Shown: piece by piece, positions 1-6,184 of the stretch | Layout: every line of letters begins with the position of its first letter | How positions within the stretch are numbered: position 1 is the first letter of the stretch | NCBI GenBank assembly: GCA_000434055.1 | Contig: HF999648.1 | Span: forward strand, 160,338-168,536 | From: Ruminococcus sp. CAG:488 | GTDB taxonomy: Bacteria > Bacillota > Clostridia > Oscillospirales > Acutalibacteraceae | DNA: 8,199 nucleotides | Reading direction: 5' to 3' | Made by a program: the position numbers and the translations under genes | The notes under the pieces: generated by a model | Told to the model about the DNA's origin: nothing | The model's input: the letters and a program-made list of their open reading frames with translations, nothing else | Database searches by the model: none

Positions 1-2
1 AG

Positions 3-926
3 CGTCTCGCAGACAAGCAGTTCGGCTCGACAAAATCGGGTATCGCTCCGTTCTATTCGGACAAGTATGCTAAGATCGGTTTCCAGGTTTGCGATCTTTT
101 CTACCCCGATGAGCTTAAAGAAAAGCTTGCAAGCGTTTGCGAGGTTAAGAACCTCCTTCTTAAGTACGTTTATCATAAACCTCTCCTTGATGTTGACGAG
201 CTTTTCAACACACTTATGGAGTACAAGGACATGATTGAGCCTTATGTTGCCGACACAGGCGCATTTATTCGTCAGGCAATCAAGGACGGCAAGGAGATTC
301 TTCTTGAGGGTCAGCTCGGCTCACTCAAAGATCCCGATTTCGGTATCTACCCGATGGTTACATCCTCCTCAACTCTCGCAGGCTACGGCACTGTAGGCGC
401 AGGTATCCCCGCACATGAGATTAAGGATATAATCACTGTTACAAAGGCTTATTCCTCGGCAGTCGGCGCAGGCGAATTCGTCAGCGAGATTTTCGGCGAG
501 GAAGCCGATAAAATGCGTAATCACGGCGGCGATGCCGGTGAATACGGCGCAACAACAGGTCGTCCCCGTCGTATGGGCTGGTTCGACTGCGTTGCAACAC
601 GCTACGGTGTTGAGGTTCAGGGCGCAACTCAGGTTTGCCTGACTGCTCTTGACTGCCTCAGCTATCTTGACGAGATCAAGGTTTGCACAGGTTACGAGAT
701 TGAAGGAAAAATCATTAAGGATTTCCCGAACACTCATATGCTCAAGAAAGCAAAACCGATTTTCGAAACACTTCCCGGCTTCAAGTGCGACATAAGAGGC
801 ATCAAGGAATTCGACAAGCTCCCGAAGGAAGCACAGGACTATGTTCTCTTTATCGAAAAGGAGATCGGTAAGCCGATCACAATGGTTTCCAACGGTCCGA
901 AGAGAGAAGAAATTATATACCGATAA
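3..926 (+). CDS. purA: Adenylosuccinate synthetase, C-terminal part (5' end outside window)
   Basis: This enzyme makes adenylosuccinate from IMP, aspartate and GTP, the first committed step from IMP to AMP, in the cytosol. The open frame runs in from the left edge, so about 307 residues are seen and roughly 120 N-terminal residues, with the first GTP/IMP loops, are missing (family length about 425-430). Visible family marks, in fragment numbering, are GSTKSGIAPFYSDK near the start, EGQLGS (102-107), YPMVTSSST, and the IMP-binding block GATTGRPRR (182-190) followed by MGWFD. The C-terminus has LPGF, an FDKLP segment and a VSNGPKREE ending typical of the family. The GQLGS wording and the replacement of the usual GG loop by YGTVGAG match a divergent clostridial type of PurA. 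Oddity: the guanine-recognition motif, normally TKLD, reads TALD (214-217). guaA follows on the same strand after a repeat element. The identity is firm; the effect of the TALD change is not known. Confidence 0.96.
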   Translation, partial: RLADKQFGSTKSGIAPFYSDKYAKIGFQVCDLFYPDELKEKLASVCEVKNLLLKYVYHKPLLDVDELFNTLMEYKDMIEPYVADTGAFIRQAIKDGKEILLEGQLGSLKDPDFGIYPMVTSSSTLAGYGTVGAGIPAHEIKDIITVTKAYSSAVGAGEFVSEIFGEEADKMRNHGGDAGEYGATTGRPRRMGWFDCVATRYGVEVQGATQVCLTALDCLSYLDEIKVCTGYEIEGKIIKDFPNTHMLKKAKPIFETLPGFKCDIRGIKEFDKLPKEAQDYVLFIEKEIGKPITMVSNGPKREEIIYR

Positions 927-940
927 AAAGGTGTTGCCGC

Positions 941-964
941 ATTCAGCGCAGACCAAAGAGCAAA
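941..964 (+). repeat. Left 24-bp inverted-repeat arm
   Basis: This arm begins ATTCAGCGCAGACC and is a perfect reverse complement of 1048-1071. It starts 15 bases after the purA stop codon. Confidence 0.9.
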
Positions 965-970
965 AATAAA

Positions 971-1021
971 AAGCTATAATTCACATACAGTAGCCAAGAT
1001 AAGCCATGTGGATTATAGCTT
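971..1021 (+). repeat. Inner hairpin of the element
   Basis: AAGCTATAATTCACAT (971-986) pairs with ATGTGGATTATAGCTT (1006-1021), with one G-U wobble and a 19-base loop (987-1005). In a read-through purA-guaA transcript it would stack inside the outer stem as one long rod. It is not followed by a run of T, so it does not look like an ordinary terminator. Confidence 0.8.
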
Positions 1022-1033
1022 TGATTTAATTGA

Positions 1034-1042
1034 TGCTATATA
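1034..1042 (+). promoter_or_regulatory. Possible extended -10 promoter for guaA inside the element
   Basis: TGCTATATA fits the extended -10 pattern (TG, one base, then TATAAT-like). No good -35 is seen at 16-18 bases upstream, which an extended -10 can tolerate. A start near 1049 would give guaA a leader of about 60 bases that contains only the right arm and so cannot form the outer stem. This is inference from a short motif in AT-rich DNA. Confidence 0.3.
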
Positions 1043-1047
1043 AATTA

Positions 1048-1071
1048 TTTGCTCTTTGGTCTGCGCTGAAT
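1048..1071 (-). repeat. Right 24-bp inverted-repeat arm
   Basis: This arm is a perfect reverse complement of 941-964 and ends TGCGCTGAAT, 38 bases before the guaA start codon. The arm is open in the guaA frame from a TTG at 1056, which creates a false N-terminal extension of guaA. Confidence 0.9.
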
Positions 1072-1093
1072 TCAACAGCCCCTCATCATTTTT

Positions 1094-1100
1094 AGAAAGG
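1094..1100 (+). promoter_or_regulatory. guaA ribosome binding site
   Basis: AGAAAGG lies 9 bases before ATG 1110. It fixes the guaA start there rather than at the in-frame TTG at 1056, which has no Shine-Dalgarno and lies in the repeat arm. Confidence 0.75.
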
Positions 1101-1109
1101 ACGAAAAGA

Positions 1110-2660
1110 ATGAACGAAAAAATACTTGTCCTCGATTTCGGCGGACAGTACAATCAGCTCATCGCCCGCAGAGTCCGTGATTTCAACGTTTACGCCGAAA
1201 TTCTCCCCTACACCACCGACCTTGAGACGATCAAGGCAAACGGCTACAAGGGAATTATCTTCACAGGCGGACCGAACTCTGTTTTCGATATGGAATCTCC
1301 GCATTATACAAAAGATATTCTTGACATCGGCGTTCCTATTCTCGGCATCTGCTACGGATGCCAGCTCATCGCATGGATGGGCGACGGCAAGGTTGCAACC
1401 GCTCCTGTTTCCGAATACGGCAAGATTGAGCTTGAGCAGAGTAAGGACAGCCTTCTTTGGGAGAACGTCCCCGAAAAGAGTGTTGTTTGGATGAGCCATA
1501 CGGACTATATCTCCGAGCCTCCGAAGGGCTTTGAGATTATCGCCAAAACCGACAACTGCCCCTGCGCAGCAATGCAGAACGTTGACAGAAAGCTCTATGC
1601 TGTTCAATTCCACCCCGAGGTTACTCATTCCGAGTACGGCAATCAAATGCTCAGAAACTTTGTTTTCAATGTTTGCGGCTGCACAGGTGACTGGAAGATG
1701 GACAGCTTCATTGATACAACCGTTGAAAAGCTCCGTGAAAAGATTGGCGACAAAAAAGTCGTTCTCGGTCTTTCGGGCGGTGTTGACAGCTCTGTTGCCG
1801 CTGCGCTTCTCAGCCGTGCCGTCGGCAAGCAGCTCACCTGCGTTTTTGTCGATCAGGGTCTTATGAGAAAAGATGAGGGAGATTTTGTTGAGCAGACCTT
1901 CACTTCCCTCTTTGATATGAATTTTGTCCGTGTAAACTGCGGCGACCACTTCCTTGCGATGCTCAAAGGCGTTGTTGACCCCGAGCAGAAGAGAAAAATC
2001 ATCGGTACGGAATTCTATAAGGTGTTCTGGGACGAGGTCAGAAAACAGGCTGAGGACGGATTTTTCGCACAGGGTACGATTTATCCCGACAGAATCGAGT
2101 CAGGCAAGGGTAAGAGCAAGGATAAGGCAAACACCGCCGTTATCAAAACTCATCATAACATGGTTGAAAAGCCGTCTGATATACAATTTCTCGGCACGAT
2201 TGAACCGCTCAAGGATCTTTTTAAGGACGAGGTTCGCAAGGTCGGCGAGATGCTCGGAATTCCCCATGAGCTTGTATGGCGCCAGCCGTTCCCGGGTCCG
2301 GGTCTCGGTGTAAGAATTGTCGGCGATATAACAGCCGAAAAGATAAGAATCCTCCAGGACGCAGACTTTGTTCTCAGAGATGAGATGGCTAAGAACGGCT
2401 ATGAGAAAAACCTCAGCCAGTTCTTCTGCGTTTACACAGGCTCAAAGTCGGTCGGCGTTATGGGCGATCACAGAACATACGAGAATGTCATTGCGATCCG
2501 TGCCGTCACAACGGACGACTTCATGACCGCAGACTGGGCAAGAATCCCGTATGATATCCTTGCAACCGTCTCCAACCGCATCACCAACGAGGTTGACGGC
2601 GTCAACCGCATCGTCTACGACATCACCTCCAAACCCCCCGGAACGGTGGAGTGGGAATAA
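1110..2660 (+). CDS. guaA: GMP synthase (glutamine-hydrolysing)
   Basis: This enzyme aminates XMP to GMP with glutamine and ATP, the last step of the guanine branch, in the cytosol. The protein is 516 residues, the normal length for the single-chain bacterial enzyme. The N-terminal class I glutamine amidotransferase (about 1-190) begins ILVLDFGGQYNQLIARRVR, has GGPNSV (53-58), the nucleophile Cys81 in GICYGCQ, and His168/Glu170 in QFHPE completing the triad. The ATP-pyrophosphatase domain carries the P-loop LSGGVDSS (221-228), then GTIYPDRIES (322-331) and HHN (348-350). The C-terminal dimerisation and XMP-binding part ends VYDITSKPPGTVEWE, the canonical terminus. ATG 1110 is chosen for its AGAAAGG site and because MNEKILVLDFGGQ is the expected N-terminus. 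It sits next to purA, so both branches from IMP are represented. A hairpin terminator follows. All key residues are present. Confidence 0.98.
   Translation: MNEKILVLDFGGQYNQLIARRVRDFNVYAEILPYTTDLETIKANGYKGIIFTGGPNSVFDMESPHYTKDILDIGVPILGICYGCQLIAWMGDGKVATAPVSEYGKIELEQSKDSLLWENVPEKSVVWMSHTDYISEPPKGFEIIAKTDNCPCAAMQNVDRKLYAVQFHPEVTHSEYGNQMLRNFVFNVCGCTGDWKMDSFIDTTVEKLREKIGDKKVVLGLSGGVDSSVAAALLSRAVGKQLTCVFVDQGLMRKDEGDFVEQTFTSLFDMNFVRVNCGDHFLAMLKGVVDPEQKRKIIGTEFYKVFWDEVRKQAEDGFFAQGTIYPDRIESGKGKSKDKANTAVIKTHHNMVEKPSDIQFLGTIEPLKDLFKDEVRKVGEMLGIPHELVWRQPFPGPGLGVRIVGDITAEKIRILQDADFVLRDEMAKNGYEKNLSQFFCVYTGSKSVGVMGDHRTYENVIAIRAVTTDDFMTADWARIPYDILATVSNRITNEVDGVNRIVYDITSKPPGTVEWE
2649..2660 (+). other. Possible island attachment core at the guaA 3' end
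   Basis: GAGTGGGAATAA, the last three codons plus stop of guaA, is the region known in several bacteria as the integration site of genomic islands that target GMP synthase genes. Here base composition changes abruptly just downstream, where an AT-rich defence gene begins. No integrase and no exact second copy are visible in the window, so use of the site in this genome is inference. Confidence 0.3.
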
Positions 2661-2675
2661 ATTGAAAAAGTTGCG

Positions 2676-2707
2676 ATAATCCGCACAATTGAGTTTGTGC
2701 GGATTAT
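2676..2707 (+). terminator. guaA terminator hairpin
   Basis: A 13-bp perfect stem, arms 2676-2688 and 2695-2707 (ATAATCCGCACAA / TTGTGCGGATTAT), encloses a 6-base loop TTGAGT. It begins 15 bases after the guaA stop. The 3' tail (TTAGAAG) is poor in T, so termination may be incomplete. Confidence 0.7.
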
Positions 2708-2742
2708 TTAGAAGTTATAAAAATAGAATTTTTAAAAAATAT

Positions 2743-2747
2743 AGGAG
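2743..2747 (+). promoter_or_regulatory. Ribosome binding site of the AIPR gene
   Basis: AGGAG is 6 bases before ATG 2754 and supports that start. Only about 35 bases separate it from the guaA hairpin. TATAAA at 2716-2721 could be a -10, but no convincing -35 is present. Confidence 0.75.
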
Positions 2748-2753
2748 TAAGAA

Positions 2754-4622
2754 ATGATAAATCAAGATTTGACACTGTTTAAAGAACAAATCCAAGAAGA
2801 TATAAACATAATAAAAGACCAATGGGGATTCGTGGACTCTAATCTCGATAATGACGCTTATGCATTTAATTATTGGATACTAAGTAGAATATTTGGTCTG
2901 GATGAAGAAATTATCCCAGAATATATCACTGAATATAGTGATAAAGGGATAGATTGTTATGTCCATTTTGAAGAAAACAAAGAGCTATATATAATACAGA
3001 ATAAGTATTATCAAGATGATACGGCTGTTACAAGAAGCAGTGTTTCGGATTTTTTGACATCTCCTTTAACGCTTTTAAAAAGTAACCGCTATAAAAAAAG
3101 TGAAAATTTGCAAAATATTTTTAATAAAATCAAAGATGATCCTGATTATAAAATTTGTTTTCATTTTTATGCTACAACAAATAATAAGAGCGGTGATATA
3201 GAAAGCCTAATAAAAGACTTTAATAATGGTAAACATAGCATATCATGTTTTGTCAATTCTTCCTATTTTGATCTCTCCTCGTTATATGAATTGTATTATG
3301 GGAAAAATTATAAACCGGATATAAATTTTGAATACAAATTAGGAACCGTTAATAAAGGAACTTTTGCTTCGTTAAGAGAGGAATATGGTGTTGACGGACT
3401 GTATGAAGCATATTACATAATAACACCAGTTTATGAAATATATAAAATGTTATTAGCAGCAGAGGAAAAAGGTTATTCCATTTTTGAAAAGAACATAAGA
3501 GAGTATCTCGGAAAAAGTTCTGTTAATAACGGAATAGTCGAAACCCTTCGTTCGGAATCTGAAAGAAAAAATTTTATGTATTATAATAATGGTATAACGG
3601 TAATATGTCAAGAAGTTCAAACACCATATCAAGACACGAATAGAAAATTAAGAATACTTCCATTAGTAAACCCTCAGATAGTAAATGGTTGTCAAACAGT
3701 AAGTTCTATAAAAAAAGTATTGGAAAATGCTGGAGGGAATGTTGAAAACGAATTTAAGAATGTCTATGTAATGCTTAAAACATTAGTTATAGATAACCCA
3801 GAAAATACTGACAACAAGACGTTCTATAACAATGTAGTTAAATACACTAACAAACAAAATGCCATATCTGACAAGGCTTTTACATCAAATATGGATGTTT
3901 TTTATAGAATGCAAGAAGAATTTTTAAAACGAGGTTTTATTTTATTGGTGAAGCCGAGTGACAACAATAAATTCAAAGAAACTCTTTCACAAGCTGAAAA
4001 AGGAAAACTAATACAAAAAGCCAATTGCTTTATAGATTGCATAGGTGATTGTAGCAAATATGGAATAACGAGTTATTCAGATATATGTGTACCTCTGGAA
4101 AAGTTATTGCAAGTGTTTCTAGCATTTATAAAAACCGGCTATGTAGCATTTACAAAAAAAAATTTAGTGTTAGTTCAAGGTAAAGAACTATTTGATGAAT
4201 ATTGTTCAAACATTCATTCATATTTAACTTGTGATAATATGATAAAGCTTTATTATTTTTATAAAACAGCTGAACATGAGCAAAAGAAAGATAGCATTGA
4301 TAAGCGAACACCCATTCCTTATTATATGATAGGATTTTTAGGTACTCTTATTGGTGAAAAAAATAGCGAAAATATACAAGCATCATTAAACGCTTTGTTT
4401 GGCGATAAAGACACTTGCCATGAGGCATACAAATATTTACGGGCGATATGTAAAAACTATAGGAGAATGTATGAAAGTGCGCATATCATGGATGGTAGCG
4501 GTGACTACAATACGATGATAAAAAAACCTATTGATGAAAGTTGTTTGAAATTGGCAATAGGTAATGTTGACGATTTTGGTTGGGAATCAATTAAGCAATG
4601 GCGTAATTATAATAATCTGTAA
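2754..4622 (+). CDS. AIPR-family phage-defence protein with N-terminal Mrr-like nuclease region
   Basis: This is a 622-residue protein of the AIPR family (abortive infection phage resistance), whose members are often found beside restriction-modification genes. The N-terminal ~100 residues carry a PD-(D/E)xK-like nuclease signature: SDKGIDCYV with Asp67, then a hydrophobic strand ending IIQNKYY with Gln82 and Lys84 (the D...QxK form used by Mrr-type enzymes). The AIPR core follows: NIREYLGKSSVNNGI (247-261), MYYNNGITVIC (275-285), NPQIVNGCQTVSS (306-318) and YTNKQNAISDKAF (364-376). The remaining ~240 residues are helical, without a recognised motif. There is no signal peptide or membrane segment, so it acts in the cytosol. 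Cleavage of nucleic acid on phage infection is the expected role but is inferred. No methyltransferase or other restriction partner is present in the window. The gene is far more AT-rich than guaA (sampled lines 27-28% against 53% G+C), a sign of transfer. Confidence 0.88.
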   Translation: MINQDLTLFKEQIQEDINIIKDQWGFVDSNLDNDAYAFNYWILSRIFGLDEEIIPEYITEYSDKGIDCYVHFEENKELYIIQNKYYQDDTAVTRSSVSDFLTSPLTLLKSNRYKKSENLQNIFNKIKDDPDYKICFHFYATTNNKSGDIESLIKDFNNGKHSISCFVNSSYFDLSSLYELYYGKNYKPDINFEYKLGTVNKGTFASLREEYGVDGLYEAYYIITPVYEIYKMLLAAEEKGYSIFEKNIREYLGKSSVNNGIVETLRSESERKNFMYYNNGITVICQEVQTPYQDTNRKLRILPLVNPQIVNGCQTVSSIKKVLENAGGNVENEFKNVYVMLKTLVIDNPENTDNKTFYNNVVKYTNKQNAISDKAFTSNMDVFYRMQEEFLKRGFILLVKPSDNNKFKETLSQAEKGKLIQKANCFIDCIGDCSKYGITSYSDICVPLEKLLQVFLAFIKTGYVAFTKKNLVLVQGKELFDEYCSNIHSYLTCDNMIKLYYFYKTAEHEQKKDSIDKRTPIPYYMIGFLGTLIGEKNSENIQASLNALFGDKDTCHEAYKYLRAICKNYRRMYESAHIMDGSGDYNTMIKKPIDESCLKLAIGNVDDFGWESIKQWRNYNNL

Positions 4623-4683
4623 GTGTGAAACCTCCTACAATTATATGTTAAAAATATGTTTATTGAGAATTATTAGAAAAATC

Positions 4684-4731
4684 AATTTTGATTGCCTTAT
4701 GCTAAGCCTATTGTGAATAATAATCAAAATT
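4684..4731. repeat. AT-rich inverted repeat in the intergenic region
   Basis: AATTTTGATT (4684-4693) and AATCAAAATT (4722-4731) are perfect 10-bp complements around a 28-base loop. The sequence is AT-rich, so chance is a fair explanation. The surrounding 285 bp (4623-4907) shows no coding frame; apart from this repeat and the terminator at 4831 I see nothing in it. Confidence 0.35.
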
Positions 4732-4830
4732 TCAAAATCGCACAAGCAAAAATGATAGCAAGCTGTAAAACGACTTTATTCTAAGCGTTCTATCGGTTTG
4801 CAGGTACAATTATTTTAATACTATAAAAGG

Positions 4831-4863
4831 CATTACTGACTTTTGCAGTCGGTAATGTTTTTT
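4831..4863 (+). terminator. Rho-independent terminator, possibly bidirectional
   Basis: CATTACTGAC (4831-4840) pairs with GTCGGTAATG (4848-4857), 10 bp with one wobble and a 7-base loop, followed by six T (4858-4863). It would end the AIPR transcript about 210 bases after its stop codon. Read on the minus strand the same hairpin is followed by CCTTTTATAG, so it may also serve the minus-strand gene ending at 4908. Confidence 0.8.
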
Positions 4864-4907
4864 GTTGATATTTGGTTTTCTGTTTAAATTGAATAGCTCT
4901 TTTGTAT

Positions 4908-5183
4908 TTACAGCTTTGTGAAATACCATAGGAAGGTATAATCGTTAAAGTCAATACTGTCACCGTTATCGTCTACAACATAGATGCCGTCAATGATGTA
5001 GGAATACTCATACTCTGCTCCGACCTTGAAGTTGCCTTCTTTCGGAATGTGATGGCACCTGCTTATATAGAAATCGTTAAGCCTGCGGTCGTCCGTAATC
5101 TCATTATCCGTCTGCGGATCGACTCCGTTTGCCGGCTTATCAATGCACATTTTTGCTCTTTGCATTTTTTCAAGCTCTGTCAT
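4908..5183 (-). CDS. Small hypothetical protein (91 residues)
   Basis: I do not recognise the function. The protein starts MTELEKMQRAKMCIDKPANG, and the stretch through NEITDDRRLNDFYISRC recalls a small conserved clostridial protein family with an ALL-helical start and an IDKLANG-like motif; this is from memory and unchecked. The C-terminal half (FKVGAEYEYSYIIDGIYVVD, then an acidic stretch ending YTFLWYFTKL) looks like a short beta-rich, acidic domain. There is no signal peptide or membrane helix. Two in-frame ATGs occur, at 5189 and 5183. The AGGAG at 5191-5195 is one base from the first and 7 bases from the second, so I start at 5183. It is divergent from the membrane-protein gene at 5414 and its base composition is closer to the flanking core than to the AIPR gene. 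That it is a real gene is likely from its ribosome binding site and residue composition. Confidence 0.7.
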   Translation of the reverse strand: MTELEKMQRAKMCIDKPANGVDPQTDNEITDDRRLNDFYISRCHHIPKEGNFKVGAEYEYSYIIDGIYVVDDNGDSIDFNDYTFLWYFTKL

Positions 5184-5190
5184 TTTCATT

Positions 5191-5195
5191 CTCCT
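5191..5195 (-). promoter_or_regulatory. Ribosome binding site deciding the start of the 91-residue protein
   Basis: The minus-strand AGGAG leaves 1 base to the ATG at 5189 but 7 bases to the ATG at 5183, so the latter is the usable start. No strong promoter is clear upstream; TTGCAA with GATAAA 16 bases on, within 5260-5285 on the minus strand, is a weak possibility. Confidence 0.7.
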
Positions 5196-5316
5196 TTATT
5201 TTTGTTTTCGATCATAAAAATGTTTGTGATTAAATAAACCGACAAGGACTTAATAATTTATCGCTGCCGATCTGATGCTTGCAACAAAAATTCACACATT
5301 TTAGGCGCTATAGCAT

Positions 5317-5345
5317 TTGAATTTTAATTAAATATATAGTATAAT
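5317..5345 (+). promoter_or_regulatory. Sigma-A promoter for the membrane-protein gene
   Basis: TTGAAT (5317-5322), a 17-base spacer, and TATAAT (5340-5345, exact consensus). The predicted start near 5352 gives a leader of about 60 bases to ATG 5414, which is preceded by AAGGAAG at 5401-5407. Confidence 0.8.
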
Positions 5346-5413
5346 TAAGGCAATTCGTATACTTCAACTGTGCGATATTGGCTTAACTCATATAAAACAA
5401 AAGGAAGATTCTT

Positions 5414-6184
5414 ATGGGACATTATAATTTGCTCATTATATGTTATTGCATAATATTTACGGCATTTAATTTCGGTGCTTTTCTGACCTGCTATCTTTTC
5501 GGCTTTACATATGACCGTGATCTGAGAAAGAACGATAACAGAGTATTTCTGACACCGTTTGCACGTTTCTTTTTCTATTTCAAAGGAATTCAAAGCAGCT
5601 CAAGGTCACGACCGACAAAGCTTTGCGGCGGAGCCGAGATATTTGCCTTTTTATATTTCATAGTTATGGAAATCGCAAACATTCTTATCGCAAAAATCTT
5701 CAATGATTTTGTTCTGTCGTGCCGTGTTTCGATTGTTCTATTCGTGATAACACTGATTGTTATTCTCGTCCTCACTGCCGTTGTCAGAAAAAAAATCAAG
5801 GCTCAGTCCGCACAAGCCGATATTATGGAGCTTAACGAATATCTGACTCCGAAAGAAACTATTGACATAAACAACGATAAAAAAATCGATAATTTCCTTG
5901 CCGAGCCTCACGAAAAGCCCAACGAAGAACTTAATCCGCTGAATCTGATTGATGAAGAAAACTTTGAAAGCGAAACAGCTGATGTTTCACAGGGTATGGA
6001 AGCCGTAAATCAAATGAAAGAGCATATAATTGTTGATGACGCTAATGAGAATAAAATTGTCGAGAACATTCTTTCCTCTCAAACGGAAACGGAAGAATCC
6101 GAAAGCCGTGAAACCGCAGATTATAAAGAAGGAATGAAAAAAATCAGCGAAATGAGAGAAAATCCGATAGACAACGATTTTTAA
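5414..6184 (+). CDS. Three-helix membrane protein with acidic repeat-bearing tail, function unknown
   Basis: I do not recognise this 256-residue protein. Hydrophobic segments lie at about 5-30, 74-96 and 104-124, and the basic stretch RKKIKAQ right after the third suggests that the remaining ~130 residues are cytoplasmic. That tail is strongly acidic and probably disordered. It contains a duplicated motif: ETADVSQGM (187-195) and ETADYKEGM (233-241), each followed by a Met at the same offset and an acidic end, giving two related ~23-residue units 46 residues apart. The loop between helices 1 and 2 carries RDLRKNDNRVFLTPFARFFF and a basic SSRSRPTK patch. The start has a good AAGGAAG site 6 bases upstream and its own promoter. 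The gene is monocistronic as seen, and its stop overlaps the stop of the converging dockerin gene. A scaffold or signalling adaptor at the membrane is possible but not shown. Confidence 0.82.
   Translation: MGHYNLLIICYCIIFTAFNFGAFLTCYLFGFTYDRDLRKNDNRVFLTPFARFFFYFKGIQSSSRSRPTKLCGGAEIFAFLYFIVMEIANILIAKIFNDFVLSCRVSIVLFVITLIVILVLTAVVRKKIKAQSAQADIMELNEYLTPKETIDINNDKKIDNFLAEPHEKPNEELNPLNLIDEENFESETADVSQGMEAVNQMKEHIIVDDANENKIVENILSSQTETEESESRETADYKEGMKKISEMRENPIDNDF

Larger units (their letters stand above)
932..1077. mobile_element. MITE-like nested inverted repeat between purA and guaA
   Basis: The spacer is dominated by a large palindromic structure. The outer arms 941-964 and 1048-1071 are perfect 24-bp inverted complements. 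Beyond them TGTTG (932-936) and CAACA (1073-1077) are also complementary, separated from the arms by CCGC on the left and T on the right. Inside lies a second hairpin, 971-986 with 1006-1021 (15 of 16 bases pair plus one G-U), with a 19-base loop. A compact 130-150 bp non-coding element with long terminal inverted repeats is the form of a MITE mobilised by a transposase in trans. No target-site duplication is evident, so insertion is not proven. The alternative is an RNA processing or termination structure of the purA-guaA transcript. No open frame of note lies within it. Confidence 0.6.

Noticed and set aside
369..956. Long minus-strand frame opposite purA
   Set aside because: Antisense shadow of a conserved coding gene, with no ribosome site or recognisable protein.
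1056..1109. Possible 18-residue N-terminal extension of guaA from a TTG at 1056
   Set aside because: It lies in the repeat arm, has no ribosome site, and GMP synthases start at the MNEKILVLDFGGQ equivalent; ATG 1110 has AGAAAGG at proper spacing.
1092..1949. Long minus-strand frame opposite guaA
   Set aside because: It is a codon-bias shadow of guaA with no family resemblance.
4581..4592. TGGGAATCAATT near the end of the AIPR gene resembles TGGGAATAAATT at the guaA stop (2652-2663), as a possible second attachment site
   Set aside because: It lies inside the AIPR coding sequence, matches 11 of 12 bases over a very short AT-rich stretch, and there is no integrase; chance is the simpler explanation.
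5151..5160. TTTGCTCTTT shared with the right arm of the purA-guaA element
   Set aside because: Only 10 bases match, and they fall inside the coding sequence of the 91-residue protein; not a second element copy.
5345..5593. Minus-strand 82-residue frame overlapping the start of the membrane-protein gene
   Set aside because: The plus-strand gene has a near-consensus promoter, ribosome site and clear membrane helices on the same DNA; the minus frame also covers that promoter and leader.
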